From Spirosoma sp. (GTDB lineage Bacteria; Bacteroidota; Bacteroidia; Cytophagales; Spirosomataceae), in the NCBI RefSeq assembly GCF_026391055.1, contig NZ_JAPLET010000022.1, positions 835,648-899,647 on the forward strand: a stretch of DNA of 64,000 nucleotides, read 5' to 3'. The position numbers were made by a program, and so were the translations under genes. Shown one piece after another: positions 1 through 9,918 of this stretch. Numbering within the stretch: the first letter of the stretch is position 1; each line of letters opens with the position of its first letter. The notes under the pieces were generated by a model. It was not told the DNA's origin. It saw nothing but the letters and a program-made list of their open reading frames with translations, and ran no database searches.

Positions 1-790
1 CCTGATCGCCCTCAACCCGTCCCTGATAAGTCGCTTTTTGACCGGTTACCGACCACGTGATGAGCCGCATGTCGGGATTAACGGCCTTCAGCAGTAGGTT
101 TACTTCCTCGTCGATATCTGCGTAGTCCGTGCAGTAGATGAGCGTACCAGCATGAATAAAGAGCCGGAGTTTCTCGGCCACTTTCTGCTTTCGGGTGCGG
201 AATCCCTCATCGTGGGCGGTGCCTATGTTCGTAAAGATGCCGATGGTAGGCCGGATCATGGCTTCGAGGGCCTGCATTTCCTGGGTTTGCGAAATACCGG
301 CCTCAAAAATCCCCAAGGTATGACTCTCGTTCAGCTGATGTACAGACAGCGGTACGCCTAACTGCGAATTGTAGCTTTTTGGACTTCGGGCAATCACGTA
401 CTCATCAGCGAGGAGTTGCGCCAGCCATTCTTTTACAATCGTCTTTCCATTACTTCCGGTAATACCAATAACCGGAATACGAAACTGCCGGCGGTGTTCA
501 GCAGCCAGCGTTTGAAGCGTTTGTAAACTGCTGTCGACCTCGATAAACTGAGCCTCGGCATAGGTTGTCAGTTCCTCCCGTCGCTCGCGGGTCAGTGCTG
601 ATCGCTCAATAACAAACTGGCGAATACCTTTGCGATACAGATCGCCGATGAACGCGTGTCCGTCGTGGTGCTCGCCCTGAATGGCGAAGAAAACAGCATC
701 ATTTGCCAGCGAATCCGCTGCATGCCCCGTTACCTGCCTTGAATCGGTAAACCATTGGCGGTTTACCGATTGATTTTTTGTTGTTACCAT
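1..790 (-). CDS. murF: MurF-like ligase part of bifunctional MurF/alanine racemase (partial)
   Basis: About 263 codons of the N-terminal part are visible; the rest lies beyond the left edge. The protein is a Mur ligase that adds D-Ala-D-Ala to UDP-MurNAc-tripeptide in the cytoplasm. An N-terminal MurF-type domain (about residues 10-100) is followed by the ATP-binding loop GITGSNGKT at about 109-117 and a central domain with EAGIS and FTNIGTAHDEGF. In Bacteroidetes this ligase is commonly fused to alanine racemase; the racemase half would be outside the window, so the fusion is inferred. The start is the ATG at 788-790, just after corA on the same strand, so the two may be cotranscribed. Confidence 0.85.
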   Translation of the reverse strand, partial: MVTTKNQSVNRQWFTDSRQVTGHAADSLANDAVFFAIQGEHHDGHAFIGDLYRKGIRQFVIERSALTRERREELTTYAEAQFIEVDSSLQTLQTLAAEHRRQFRIPVIGITGSNGKTIVKEWLAQLLADEYVIARSPKSYNSQLGVPLSVHQLNESHTLGIFEAGISQTQEMQALEAMIRPTIGIFTNIGTAHDEGFRTRKQKVAEKLRLFIHAGTLIYCTDYADIDEEVNLLLKAVNPDMRLITWSVTGQKATYQGRVEGDQ

Positions 791-798
791 ATCCTTAA

Positions 799-1881
799 TT
801 ACATCCACCGTCGCCGACGAAAATAGGCGATCATGCCAATTGTTACCAACGTCATGATTGCCCAAACAACAAAGTATCCATTCCTGGTGTGAAGTTCCGG
901 CATATTGTCGAAATTCATTCCATACACGCCCACAATAAACGTCAGTGGCATGAAGATAGCCGAAAAGATCGTCAGCGTTTTCATGACCGAGTTCATCCGG
1001 TTGCTCACGATGGAATAATACACATCCATTAAACCGGCAATTAATTCCCGATACGAGTCTAGGGTTTCAATTACCTGATTGACATGGTCGGACAGGTCCC
1101 GCAGATACGGAATTGTGGTATGCTGGATCATGTCTGATTCGCCCCGAAGCAATGTACCGACAATATCCCGCAGCGGGTTGATGGTTCGCCGGATAAAGGC
1201 CAGTTCGCGTTTGAGTTTATAGAGCGTAGACAAGGTTTGCTGGCTGGCTCTTTCTTCCACGATTTCCTCTTCCAGTTCATCCATTTTTTCACCAATCCGT
1301 TCGGTGATCAGCAAATAGTGATCGACCATCACATCCATCAGTGCATAGAGCAGGTAATCGGCCCCGTTGCGACGGGTTTTTCCCGACGACGCTTTTATGC
1401 GTTCAATTACCGGCTCAAAAATATCCTTCGATCGCTCCTCCTGAAACGAGATAAGGTAGTTCTTACCGAGCACCAGACTAACGTGCTCAATATCGATTTC
1501 CTGCCTCTGGCGGCTGTGGTGCAGGTATTTTAGGGTTATGAATACAACGGTATCGTCGTACAGATCAAGCTTTGGCTTCTGCTCCGTATTGACCACATCT
1601 TCGAGCAGCAGTGGGTGCAGGTGATACTGCTGACCAATAGCCGATACCACTTTAGGTTCGTGAATGCCATCTACATCCACCCAGCTCACAAAAGGAGCTT
1701 CGGCCGGAGGAATTTTGCAGGCACTCAGTTTACTGCTATCGTCAATGGAATAATCGGTGGCGTTATAATTTATTCGTTTGATTTTCGTAGCGTGTTCGAT
1801 CTCCTGCCCTACATAAGTAAGCGTGCCGGGCGATGTGCCGAGCAGTTTTTCGGCCGAGCGATTGTGCCGGTGTTTCGACAT
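799..1881 (-). CDS. corA: CorA-family magnesium/cobalt transporter
   Basis: A 360-residue inner-membrane divalent cation channel of the CorA/MIT family. It has the long acidic and helical cytoplasmic N-terminal domain, a stalk helix rich in charged residues, and two C-terminal membrane helices. The signature GMN occurs in VYGMNFDNMPE at about residue 320, between the two helices, where it forms the selectivity filter. The C-terminus is basic (RRRRWM). Length is normal for the family. A TATCTTTG promoter element lies upstream at 1924-1931. Confidence 0.93.
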   Translation of the reverse strand: MSKHRHNRSAEKLLGTSPGTLTYVGQEIEHATKIKRINYNATDYSIDDSSKLSACKIPPAEAPFVSWVDVDGIHEPKVVSAIGQQYHLHPLLLEDVVNTEQKPKLDLYDDTVVFITLKYLHHSRQRQEIDIEHVSLVLGKNYLISFQEERSKDIFEPVIERIKASSGKTRRNGADYLLYALMDVMVDHYLLITERIGEKMDELEEEIVEERASQQTLSTLYKLKRELAFIRRTINPLRDIVGTLLRGESDMIQHTTIPYLRDLSDHVNQVIETLDSYRELIAGLMDVYYSIVSNRMNSVMKTLTIFSAIFMPLTFIVGVYGMNFDNMPELHTRNGYFVVWAIMTLVTIGMIAYFRRRRWM

Positions 1882-1923
1882 AAAGTACTAAGTAGTCCGT
1901 CTGGTAAACGGGTGTAACGTCTC

Positions 1924-1931
1924 GCAAAGAT
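1924..1931 (-). promoter_or_regulatory. Bacteroidetes -7 promoter element for corA
   Basis: On the minus strand this reads TATCTTTG, an exact TAnnTTTG match, about 43 bp before the corA start. No clear TTG box is seen 19 bp upstream. Confidence 0.5.
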
Positions 1932-2015
1932 AAATCAACTACACGGCACGTTCGGGAATGTTCAGAAAATGATGTTTTACCGGCCAGCGTGTCTAGTCAA
2001 ACAGCCCGTCCTCCT

Positions 2016-2023
2016 TACCTTTG
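2016..2023 (+). promoter_or_regulatory. Bacteroidetes -7 promoter element for the chitinase gene
   Basis: TACCTTTG is an exact TAnnTTTG match 40 bp before ATG 2064. It lies downstream of the ATG at 1989, which supports 2064 as the true start. Confidence 0.5.
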
Positions 2024-2063
2024 CCCATCAGCCCAAACGCTGACTCACAACGCTATACTTCCT

Positions 2064-3212
2064 ATGAAAAAAGTTCTTTCTATCGTTACCCTTGTGCTGG
2101 TGCTGCTCGGGCAAAATCTGTTGGCTCAAACCACAAAATCGCATCCATATGTCGTCATCGGCTACGTAACCGGCAACGGCTGGACAAAAGATCAGATCGA
2201 AGCGCAGAAACTGACCCACATCAACTATGCATTTGGCGTTCCGGACGAAAAAGGCGAAATCGCCCCCCTTACCGCCAAAGATGGCGAGAACCTGGCAAAA
2301 CTCACTTCGCTCAGAGCCAGCAATAAAGATCTCAAGATCTTACTTTCCATTGGTGGCTGGGGCGGCTGCAAATACTTTTCTGATGCGGCTCTCGATGATG
2401 GCTCCCGCCAAAAATTCACGAACAGCGCCGTTGCGATCTTAAAAAAACACCAGCTCGATGGTATCGATATCGATTGGGAATACCCCGATCAGATCGGTGC
2501 CGGGAATATCTACCGCCCCGCCGATAAACAAAACTTTACCCTGTTCCTGAAATCCCTGCGGGATGGGCTGGATAAACAGGGGAAGCTGGACAAGCGCACG
2601 GGCAAAAATCATTACCTGCTCACAGCCGCCACCGGGGGCGACACGGCTTTTGTGAACCATACGGAATTAGGCCAGGCCCAGAAATACCTCGACTATGTCA
2701 ATATCATGACCTACGATCTGTATCATGGCAACGACAAAGTGACGGGCCACCATAGCCCACTGTTTCAATCGGCCAAGGGCGACCATTCCCGAAACAGCAG
2801 CGCCGATGCCGTCGATGGGCACATACGGGCGGGCGTACCGGCGAGCAAAATCGTGCTCGGACTCCCTTTCTACGGGCGAGGGTGGTCCGAAACACGGGAT
2901 CAGGATAACGGACTTTTTCAACCATCGACGGGTAAACATTACTTTATCAGCTACGATGAACTGATGGCTAAGTACATTAGCAAGAATGGATACACCCGCT
3001 ATTGGGACTACGATGCCAAAGCCCCGTATCTCTGGAATCCGGACTCGCGTACGTTCATCTCCTACGCCGACCCCGAGTCGTTCATCTACAAAGTTGAGTA
3101 CGTAAAATCGAAGAAACTGGCCGGGGTGATGTTCTGGGAATACATTTATGACCTTCAGCAGAAAAGTATACTGCTGAACACATTGGTCGGGGAATTAAAC
3201 AAACAGAAGTAA
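2064..3212 (+). CDS. Secreted glycoside hydrolase family 18 chitinase
   Basis: A 382-residue exported chitinase. A Sec signal peptide occupies residues 1-22 (hydrophobic core, ending LLAQ). The GH18 barrel shows SIGGWG at 95-100 and the catalytic DxxDxDxE motif as DGIDIDWE at 132-139, with Glu139 as acid/base. Later barrel motifs include MTYDL and a C-terminal GVMFWEY. It would cleave beta-1,4 GlcNAc polymers outside the inner membrane. An in-frame ATG at 1989 lies upstream of the promoter element and would bury the signal peptide, so 2064 is preferred. No T9SS C-terminal domain is seen. Confidence 0.9.
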   Translation: MKKVLSIVTLVLVLLGQNLLAQTTKSHPYVVIGYVTGNGWTKDQIEAQKLTHINYAFGVPDEKGEIAPLTAKDGENLAKLTSLRASNKDLKILLSIGGWGGCKYFSDAALDDGSRQKFTNSAVAILKKHQLDGIDIDWEYPDQIGAGNIYRPADKQNFTLFLKSLRDGLDKQGKLDKRTGKNHYLLTAATGGDTAFVNHTELGQAQKYLDYVNIMTYDLYHGNDKVTGHHSPLFQSAKGDHSRNSSADAVDGHIRAGVPASKIVLGLPFYGRGWSETRDQDNGLFQPSTGKHYFISYDELMAKYISKNGYTRYWDYDAKAPYLWNPDSRTFISYADPESFIYKVEYVKSKKLAGVMFWEYIYDLQQKSILLNTLVGELNKQK

Positions 3213-3370
3213 ACTGGATTATCGTACGCATAGGCACGGCGACAACAGCGCTTTTATAACCTGACTTATAGCTACTTACCCGCTGTATTCTCCGTGTCTA
3301 TGCACTTAGTAACTACGTTTTATTGCTCAGGGCAGTCGTTTACCCGGTTCAAACTGACACAACATCAACG

Positions 3371-3994
3371 ATGACGGATATCAATTCTTCTGCCCTGACG
3401 CACCTCGCTCAGGACCCGGTTATGGCCCGCATTATAGCGGACACCCCAGCACCTAAACTATTTAACGACTATGCCGATGATGTGTATCTGGCGCTGCTCG
3501 AAAGCATCGTTTCACAGCAGATTTCGGTGAAAGCGGCCGATGCCATCTTCAGCCGCTTCCGGGCGCTGTTTCCAGATAAGTACCCTCAGGCGAATGCACT
3601 GCTCCTGAAAACCACCGATGAACTGCGGAGTGCCGGTTTGTCGTTTCAGAAGATAAAATACTTACAAAGCGTAGCGGAGTTTTCGCTTGAGAAACCCATC
3701 GACCGAGTACATCTTGATGCGCTAACGGACGAAGAAATTGTGCAATACCTGCTCCCCATTAAAGGGGTTGGCCGGTGGACGGTCGAGATGCTGCTGATGT
3801 TTGTGCTGGATAGACCTGATATTTTCCCAATCGACGATCTGGTTATTCGTCAGCGGATGCTGCGGGCTTACCCCGAACAAACCAATGGACTGACGGGTAA
3901 AGCCTTGTACAAAGTCCTGCTCAGCATTGCAGAGCCCTGGAGACCGTACCGAACTACCGCCAGCCGGTACCTCTGGCGATGGCAGGCAACCTAA
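3371..3994 (+). CDS. DNA-3-methyladenine glycosylase II-like (HhH-GPD)
   Basis: A base-excision repair glycosylase of the AlkA-like HhH-GPD superfamily, about 207 residues from ATG 3371. The helix-hairpin-helix is visible as LPIKGVGRWTVEM (about 128-140), followed by FPIDDLVIR in which Asp156 matches the catalytic Asp of AlkA. It lacks the N-terminal beta domain of E. coli AlkA, as usual for the short bacterial forms. It removes alkylated purines from DNA. The frame stays open to 3323, but that extension has no family character. Confidence 0.85.
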   Translation: MTDINSSALTHLAQDPVMARIIADTPAPKLFNDYADDVYLALLESIVSQQISVKAADAIFSRFRALFPDKYPQANALLLKTTDELRSAGLSFQKIKYLQSVAEFSLEKPIDRVHLDALTDEEIVQYLLPIKGVGRWTVEMLLMFVLDRPDIFPIDDLVIRQRMLRAYPEQTNGLTGKALYKVLLSIAEPWRPYRTTASRYLWRWQAT

Positions 3995-4027
3995 GCACGA
4001 ACTCCTTCCGCCGTGCCCGTTGCTGCT

Positions 4028-5422
4028 TTAGAAGCGTTTGACCTTCACGGCTACTTTCGATTTCACCTTGATTAATAGCTGCACTCCATCGGGTCGGATC
4101 ACAATTCGCTGAGGCACCAGTCGGAAGGTATCAATATTCAGCGCCGTCTTCTGTCCGACTTTAGCTTTAGCAAATGCCGTTTCGATCTTGTCGGGAATGG
4201 ATGATATCTGTTGACGTAGTGGAATAACCATGGCCGCCTGAATGGTGTCGCGGAGGTGATCATGCAAAAGCCAGTCTGCGGTAGCGAACAGCCGCTCTTT
4301 AGTATCGACGTCAAAGTCGACATCATTCATGCGCAGGGTGTTGGTAAGGGTATCGTACTCTGGATTGCCGTGAAAGAACAAAGAACCGGATACTTTCCCA
4401 CCCACGTTTGCTTTCAGAATCAGCTTGCGGCCACTCCCATATACCGATGCGCTTTTGATAGTGATGTGCCCACCAACGAGGTTCAGTTTCTGTTTCGCGA
4501 GTGTGCGGGCCAGGACTGTGTTCACCTCCGAGTATGGAATGAAGGCCAGCACTTCAATGCGGGCAGAATCGGGCAGACTTTTTCGGCGCAGCAACCGGGG
4601 CAGCATGATTAAAGAATCAACCATTGGCTTGGGTCCCAGATGCGTTTTTACCCGAAAAGCAATCTGGATGGGCACTGTTATCTGCGTTGCATTGCCATAA
4701 ACAGGAGCCACAGCAATACTGAACGGTTTGGGAAGCAACCAGAAATTGTCGGGCACTTTGGCAATTCGCAGCGGATTTTGCATGTCCCGCCATACCTTAC
4801 TCACCTCCCTGTCGAGACGCAAACCGTCATACACCGCCTTGTCGATAGCCTTCTCTATATCAGCCTTTCGTTTGTTAAGTATTTTTTCGGCAATACTTTT
4901 CACGTTGACCTTTATTCCCAGCAGTTGGACTTTAGGTTCCTGGAGCCATTGGTAGTTTTCAAACCTGGATTTAGTAGCAAGCCGCCAGCTTGTTCCAACA
5001 CCAACGGGACTATTAAACGTTACGGAGAGTGCGCAGAGCGTACGACTCTTGCGTTTTGAGCTTTTACGGAGTCCGATAGGGTTCGTGTACCAGACCTCCA
5101 GCGGAGCAGAGAAATAAACTTTTCGATTGGCATATCGAATGCGAACCGGGCCGGTTCGGTCTACCCGGAACCGCCAGGCTTCGCCTTTGTGGCCTTCAAA
5201 GGTCTCTTCCGGTACAAGTGTGGTCTTTAACGATTTATTTATTTTGGCTTCCAGATCACGGATATTGAAGGTCAGGTTCCCGGCCATGTAGGATACGGGT
5301 TCCGTGATTGGGGGTTCAAACTCTTCCTGAACCGGCGCGTCCGGACGAACGTGTTTGCACGCTTCCAGACTAAAAACAAAAAGAAGTATAGTGAAAAATA
5401 CGGTGATTCGCTGAGTATTCAT
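4028..5422 (-). CDS. DUF4403 family lipoprotein
   Basis: A 464-residue lipoprotein from the ATG at 5422. The signal peptide ends in a lipobox-like SLEAC, with the Cys followed by KH. The body is a beta-rich repeat protein resembling DUF4403, a Bacteroidetes family of envelope lipoproteins of unknown function; motifs such as WYTNPIGLRKS and the C-terminal region with paired basic strands fit. The frame extends 16 codons upstream to 5470 but that would mask the signal peptide. The short Cys-rich peptide gene ends just upstream on the same strand. Confidence 0.75.
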   Translation of the reverse strand: MNTQRITVFFTILLFVFSLEACKHVRPDAPVQEEFEPPITEPVSYMAGNLTFNIRDLEAKINKSLKTTLVPEETFEGHKGEAWRFRVDRTGPVRIRYANRKVYFSAPLEVWYTNPIGLRKSSKRKSRTLCALSVTFNSPVGVGTSWRLATKSRFENYQWLQEPKVQLLGIKVNVKSIAEKILNKRKADIEKAIDKAVYDGLRLDREVSKVWRDMQNPLRIAKVPDNFWLLPKPFSIAVAPVYGNATQITVPIQIAFRVKTHLGPKPMVDSLIMLPRLLRRKSLPDSARIEVLAFIPYSEVNTVLARTLAKQKLNLVGGHITIKSASVYGSGRKLILKANVGGKVSGSLFFHGNPEYDTLTNTLRMNDVDFDVDTKERLFATADWLLHDHLRDTIQAAMVIPLRQQISSIPDKIETAFAKAKVGQKTALNIDTFRLVPQRIVIRPDGVQLLIKVKSKVAVKVKRF

Positions 5423-5473
5423 TTCCTCAACAAACAACCGTATTTTAAAAATGTTATCCGCAAAATCCAATAT

Positions 5474-5629
5474 TCATTTTTCGGCAGCCCTGACCGATGC
5501 ACGGGTATCGGTCGCACAGCCACAGCCCTTGCCGCAGCCCGCTTTTTTAGCCGAAAAACTCTGGTACGCCCGGTTGCTTAAATACACAATCGCGACAGCA
5601 AAAATCAGAAAAATGATGAGTTCCTGCAT
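5474..5629 (-). CDS. Small Cys-rich membrane protein (FeoB-associated type)
   Basis: A 51-residue peptide with one N-terminal membrane helix (QELIIFLIFAVAIVYL) followed by the Cys-rich stretch GCGKGCGCATD. This layout matches the FeoB-associated Cys-rich membrane proteins of Bacteroidetes, thought to accompany ferrous iron uptake. No feoA or feoB gene is in the window, so the assignment rests on the peptide alone. ATG 5627-5629 is preferred to the upstream in-frame start at 5674, which would add 15 polar residues before the helix. Confidence 0.6.
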   Translation of the reverse strand: MQELIIFLIFAVAIVYLSNRAYQSFSAKKAGCGKGCGCATDTRASVRAAEK

Positions 5630-5700
5630 GGTGTATAGGTATGCTGTAGTATGAACGCCATTTGATTGCCGCAAGTAGTATCTACCTCATACTTCCTATA

Positions 5701-6249
5701 TTATACACTTTTCTCAAGCCATCCGTTCCGTTCGGCCAGGCGGTAAGCATGCTGGTAATGGTGCTCACCATGCCACGCATACATTGCAATCACCTCCCGA
5801 AGGCCAAATGTACGCTGACTGCCCGGGTGAAAATAGGTACGATCCAGATCAGTATCCGTAAGCGACTCCAGCACGGTAACCCACCGGCGATGAAGGTTTC
5901 GCAGAATAACCAGCGACGGAGCAATATCGAGGGTGGAGTCGGGCAATTTAGCCCATTCACCTTCCTCATAGGGCGTAATCGTTGGGTTGGTTTCGGTGAG
6001 GGCCAGCTTTGTGCGAACGTACGCATTGATGTGGCTATCGGCAATGTGGTGTACCAGTTGCCGGATTGTCCAGCCTTCGGGTCGGTAGGGCGTATCCAGT
6101 CGCTCATCACCCCATTTTCCAACCAGTTCCGTCAACTTAAAGGGCATCTGATTGATCGCCTTGATGTGCTGCGCTGTCTCCCCAGCCGAAAACGACTGAC
6201 CATAGGTAAAATCACCAATTGGGTACTTCAGGTTTTGTAAATCGTTCAT
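5701..6249 (-). CDS. YfiT/DinB-family metal-dependent transferase
   Basis: A 182-residue DinB-like four-helix protein matching the YfiT family, annotated as putative bacillithiol S-transferases or metal hydrolases. The metal-binding histidines are visible: LVHHIADSH (His67, His68, His73) and WHGEHHYQH (His160, His163, His164). It starts MNDLQNLKYPIGDF, which is characteristic of the family. It is a single gene with no clear operon partner. The exact substrate cannot be read from sequence. Confidence 0.85.
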   Translation of the reverse strand: MNDLQNLKYPIGDFTYGQSFSAGETAQHIKAINQMPFKLTELVGKWGDERLDTPYRPEGWTIRQLVHHIADSHINAYVRTKLALTETNPTITPYEEGEWAKLPDSTLDIAPSLVILRNLHRRWVTVLESLTDTDLDRTYFHPGSQRTFGLREVIAMYAWHGEHHYQHAYRLAERNGWLEKSV

Positions 6250-6429
6250 AAGACTAATTATGCTTTACGAAATAACTACGTCAAAATGGCTGAAGCCCCG
6301 GCTGGGGCAGAATAATAGGGATGCGGCCCCGAAGTACCAGATAGCCTTTGGCTGTCTGTAAAATTACTGTTCAGTAAAATGTAAACTCGTTATCGGCTTT
6401 AGTCAGACAGCCAGAAACTGTCTGGTGCT

Positions 6430-7230
6430 TCAGGACCAAAAGCTCTGAATCACCTTAATCAACTCCGTGTGAACGCCACTACCAGCCACCACATCACCCC
6501 GAAAAAGGAAGGCATCGCCCCCTTCGAAATCAGTCACCAGTCCGCCTGCTTCGCGAACGAGTAGTACTCCGGCGGCCATGTCCCACGAGTTGAGATTGTA
6601 TTCGTAAAAGGCATCAAAACGGCCACAGGCTACATAAGCAAGATCGATAGCGGCAGAGCCCATCCGGCGCAGGCCGTGGGTTTGCTGCATCAGCGACTCC
6701 AGAATCTGTAGATAAGGCTGCATCTGAGCAAAGGTGTAATACGGGAAGCCGGTAGCAATCAGGCTTTCGCCCAGTTGAGTAGCGGGCGATACAGCGATCG
6801 GGTTCCCGTTGCAAAATGCTCCTCCACCCTGCCAGGCCGAAAAACACTCGTTGCGGTTGGGATCATAAATGACTCCGGCAATGGGAGTACTCCCCTGCGC
6901 CAATCCGATACTTACCGAAAAAACGGGCAGATCATGAATGAAATTGGCGGTTCCGTCGAGCGGGTCGATGATCCAGTTCAGGGCCGATTGGTCAGCTTCC
7001 TGACCGGTGGTGCCTTCTTCTGTTATAAATCCGGCTTGGGGCAGTAGCTTACTCAGCTTCTCGACCAGTTGCTTTTCGGTCTCTTTATCTACGTACGAAA
7101 CGAGGTTATTCAGGCCTTTGTATTCGATAGCATCGCGCTGAAACCGGCTTCGCTCCTGAAGCAAAAAAGCACCGGCATCCATAGCGATGGTGCAAATTTC
7201 GCGGGTAACCGCAGCTAAATCAATGGTCAT
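6430..7230 (-). CDS. suhB: Inositol monophosphatase family protein
   Basis: A 266-residue Mg-dependent, Li-sensitive phosphatase of the IMPase/SuhB family, cytoplasmic. Metal ligands are visible: the EEGT motif (Glu71, Glu72), IDPLDGTANF (Asp89, Asp92) and NSWDMAAG (the later Asp). Length is normal. It may act on inositol phosphates or related sugar phosphates; the substrate is not set by sequence. It lies downstream of purL on the same strand, but a large palindrome separates them. Confidence 0.88.
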   Translation of the reverse strand: MTIDLAAVTREICTIAMDAGAFLLQERSRFQRDAIEYKGLNNLVSYVDKETEKQLVEKLSKLLPQAGFITEEGTTGQEADQSALNWIIDPLDGTANFIHDLPVFSVSIGLAQGSTPIAGVIYDPNRNECFSAWQGGGAFCNGNPIAVSPATQLGESLIATGFPYYTFAQMQPYLQILESLMQQTHGLRRMGSAAIDLAYVACGRFDAFYEYNLNSWDMAAGVLLVREAGGLVTDFEGGDAFLFRGDVVAGSGVHTELIKVIQSFWS

Positions 7231-7294
7231 GGTATAAATAAAGTTGGTCTGTTAAAAGGAAGACGTTTGCTGACAGTATAATGGCAGGATAATC

Positions 7295-7353
7295 GCTGGC
7301 GCGGGTTTGAACCGCACAGGTGACCCTGCCGTGCCGTTCAAACCCGCGCCAGC
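7295..7353. repeat. 18-bp perfect inverted repeat between purL and suhB
   Basis: GCTGGCGCGGGTTTGAAC (7295-7312) and its exact reverse complement (7336-7353) flank a 23-bp centre that can pair further (GCAC/GTGC). It abuts the purL stop. No U-run follows on the minus strand, so it is either a terminator of unusual form or an intergenic palindromic repeat. Confidence 0.75.
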
Positions 7354-7363
7354 CATACACTAC

Positions 7364-9628
7364 TTATGCCATTATCTTACCCAATGCATTATCATACAGA
7401 TTCTTTGCTTCGGCCAGCGTCATCACCGGCGCATTATCGACAACAAACGCAGGGGATGTGCTCGTTACCGTTCCTAATAACATAAACGGCATGATGGTAT
7501 CGTGCAGGTAACCCTCAACTGTCTTTTGATGTTCGGGCGATACCGTTACTACGACGCGGCTCTGGCTTTCACCGAACAGGAACGAGTCGAGCCGATGCCG
7601 GTCGTCCGATACGATCTCGAAACCTTTATTACCCGCCATTGCCGACTCGGCCAGGGTAACGAACAAACCACCGTCCGATACATCGTGCGCCGAAAGGATC
7701 CAGCCGTTCCGGTTCATGGTTTTGATACCTTCCTGAACGTGCCATTCATCGTCGAACTCGAAATAAGGTGCGGGCGAAGCTTTGATGCCCAAGTATGAAT
7801 ACAAGTATTCCGAAGAGGCAATATCATTGGTCGACTGCCCGATGAGGTAAATCAAATCGCCCTCGTTTTTGAAGTTGAGCGTCAGTTGGTGAGCTGGATT
7901 TTCCATGATACCGAGCATACCGATGGTTGGCGTCGGGAATACCGGGCCATCGTCGGAGCTTTGGTTGTAGAAACTCACGTTACCGCCCGTTACGGGGGTG
8001 CTGAACCGGCGGCAGGCTTCGCCCATACCCTGAACGGCCTCTACGAAATGCCAGTACACTTCTGGTACATACGGATTTCCGAAGTTCAGGTTGTTAGTCA
8101 CGGCGAGCGGCTCGCCCCCGCTGCAAACAATGTTACGGCAGGCTTCGGCAACGGCAATCTTCGCCCCCTGACGCGGGTTGGCGTTCACATAGCGACTGTT
8201 GCAGTCGACGGTAATCACGATGGATTTATCCGTTGCCGGAATGCCCGGACCTTTCACGCGCACCACAGCCGCATCAGACGGTGCGTTGGTGCTGCGGTTG
8301 CCCGTACCCACCATAGAATCGTACTGTTCATACACCCACTTGCGCGAGCAGATGTTTGGGTGCGACAGCAGGTGCTCGGCAATCTCCCGGATATCCTCCC
8401 GCTCAATGTCGTCTACATCAGCGATGTCGAACTTGGCGAACTCCTTAATATAAGCAGGTTCTTTATACTCCCGGTGGTAAATAGGTGCACCGCCCCCAAG
8501 CACAAGGTCGTAAGCGGGCACGTCGGCGACGAGTTCACCATTCCGGTAGAAATGCAGTCGACCGAGGTCGTTTTCTCCTTTGGCGGTCACTTCGCCAATC
8601 TGGGCGCAGTTGAGGTCCCACTTGTCGAAAATACCCTGGATAATATGCTCTTTGCCTTTTTCGATGACCACCAGCATCCGCTCCTGCGACTCCGACAGCA
8701 GAATCTCGAACGGGGCCATGTTGGGTTGACGGGTGGGCACTTTATCGAGGTCAATAATCATACCGTGTTCACCCTTCGCGCTCATTTCGGAGGTCGAGCA
8801 GATGATCCCGGCGGCACCCATATCCTGAATACCGATTACGTAGCCCGTTTCAATAATTTCAAGGCTGGCTTCGAGCAGAAGTTTCTCCATGAACGGATCG
8901 CCAACCTGTACGGCCGGAAGTTTATCGGTCGATGCGGCCGAAATATCTTCCGATGCAAACGTAGCCCCGTGTATTCCGTCTTTGCCCGTTGCGGAGCCAA
9001 CGATGAATACGGGATTACCCACACCATAACTAGTTGCTTTCGCCGATTTACCTACCTCAACGATGCCCGCCGAAAATGCGTTAACCAGCGGATTGGTATT
9101 GTAGCACTCATCGAAGTACAATTCGCCACCAACGGTTGGAATACCGAAAGCATTCCCATAATCGCCGATACCTTTTACAACACCGCGCAACAGACGCCGG
9201 GTTTTGGGCAATGTCAGGTCGCCAAATCGGAGTGAGTTCAACTGGGCAATGGGCCGCGCGCCCATCGTAAATATATCGCGGTTGATTCCACCAACGCCCG
9301 TTGCCGCGCCCTGGTAGGGTTCCAGCGCCGACGGGTGGTTATGCGACTCAATCTTGAACGAACAGGCCAGTCCGTCGCCAATATCGACAAGGCCCGCATT
9401 TTCTTCTCCGGCTTTGGCCAGCATCCGGTCCGAGTCGCGAGGGAGCGTTTTAAGCCAAACAATGGAGTTTTTATAGGAACAGTGTTCCGACCACATCACC
9501 GAGAAGATACTCAGTTCTGTAAAATTTGGCCGACGCCCTAAAATTTCGGCAATGCGGTCAAATTCTTCGGGCAGCAGGCCCAGTTTGCGGGCAGTTTCAA
9601 GCGAGGGTAGCGATTCGGTTGCGTCCAT
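7364..9628 (-). CDS. purL: Phosphoribosylformylglycinamidine synthase subunit PurL
   Basis: A 754-residue small-type PurL, which converts FGAR and glutamine-derived ammonia to FGAM with ATP in purine synthesis. It is the synthetase subunit that works with separate PurQ and PurS proteins, unlike the ~1300-residue single-chain form. Signatures include [10 protein letters not shown] near the N-terminus, [35 protein letters not shown] and the second-half repeat [10 protein letters not shown]. Length fits. The gene stands alone, with the tRNA-Ser on the opposite strand upstream. Confidence 0.95.
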   Translation of the reverse strand: MDATESLPSLETARKLGLLPEEFDRIAEILGRRPNFTELSIFSVMWSEHCSYKNSIVWLKTLPRDSDRMLAKAGEENAGLVDIGDGLACSFKIESHNHPSALEPYQGAATGVGGINRDIFTMGARPIAQLNSLRFGDLTLPKTRRLLRGVVKGIGDYGNAFGIPTVGGELYFDECYNTNPLVNAFSAGIVEVGKSAKATSYGVGNPVFIVGSATGKDGIHGATFASEDISAASTDKLPAVQVGDPFMEKLLLEASLEIIETGYVIGIQDMGAAGIICSTSEMSAKGEHGMIIDLDKVPTRQPNMAPFEILLSESQERMLVVIEKGKEHIIQGIFDKWDLNCAQIGEVTAKGENDLGRLHFYRNGELVADVPAYDLVLGGGAPIYHREYKEPAYIKEFAKFDIADVDDIEREDIREIAEHLLSHPNICSRKWVYEQYDSMVGTGNRSTNAPSDAAVVRVKGPGIPATDKSIVITVDCNSRYVNANPRQGAKIAVAEACRNIVCSGGEPLAVTNNLNFGNPYVPEVYWHFVEAVQGMGEACRRFSTPVTGGNVSFYNQSSDDGPVFPTPTIGMLGIMENPAHQLTLNFKNEGDLIYLIGQSTNDIASSEYLYSYLGIKASPAPYFEFDDEWHVQEGIKTMNRNGWILSAHDVSDGGLFVTLAESAMAGNKGFEIVSDDRHRLDSFLFGESQSRVVVTVSPEHQKTVEGYLHDTIMPFMLLGTVTSTSPAFVVDNAPVMTLAEAKNLYDNALGKIMA

Positions 9629-9766
9629 GTTAGCGAATTGTGACTGAGCAAATTAGGGAACGGGTCAGCGGGTGCAGACCTATTTTGGGGCGTTCCGTAC
9701 CGTACTCAATCCTTCATTGAAGAATGCCCAAAATTACGGTTTTTGACTGAAATGGGACCTAAAAGG

Positions 9767-9796
9767 TTGACAAATCTCAAAACGTTCGTATATTTG
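9767..9796 (+). promoter_or_regulatory. Promoter of tRNA-Ser
   Basis: TTG at 9767-9769 (within TTGACA), a 19-bp spacer, then TATATTTG at 9789-9796, ten bp before the tRNA. This is the cleanest host-type -33/-7 promoter in the window and serves as the yardstick for the phage promoters. Confidence 0.8.
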
Positions 9797-9806
9797 CACC
9801 CAAGAA

Positions 9807-9891
9807 AGAGAGATGGCAGAGTGGTCGATTGCGGTGGTCTTGAAAACCACTGACTGTAACAGGTCCGGGGGTTCGAATCCCTCTCTCTCTG
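9807..9891 (+). tRNA. tRNA-Ser (anticodon UGA)
   Basis: Acceptor strands AGAGAGA (9807-9813) and TCTCTCT pair fully; discriminator G at 9891. The anticodon stem GTGGT/ACCAC encloses the loop CTTGAAA with anticodon TGA. A long variable arm with its own stem marks a class II serine tRNA, and the T arm is GGGGG-TTCGAAT-CCCTC. CCA is not encoded. The 3' end faces the prophage integrase, so this gene is the likely attachment target and remains intact. Confidence 0.96.
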
Positions 9892-9918
9892 CAAAATAAC
9901 CTTCCTATGTGACCAGGT

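Noticed and set aside
7886-9235. 449-residue plus-strand ORF
   Set aside because: Antisense of purL; codon pattern of the real gene leaves the opposite frame open. No domain seen.
9706-9894. 62-residue minus-strand ORF across the tRNA
   Set aside because: It is the antisense of tRNA-Ser; translations of this kind ([13 protein letters not shown]) are a known false protein.
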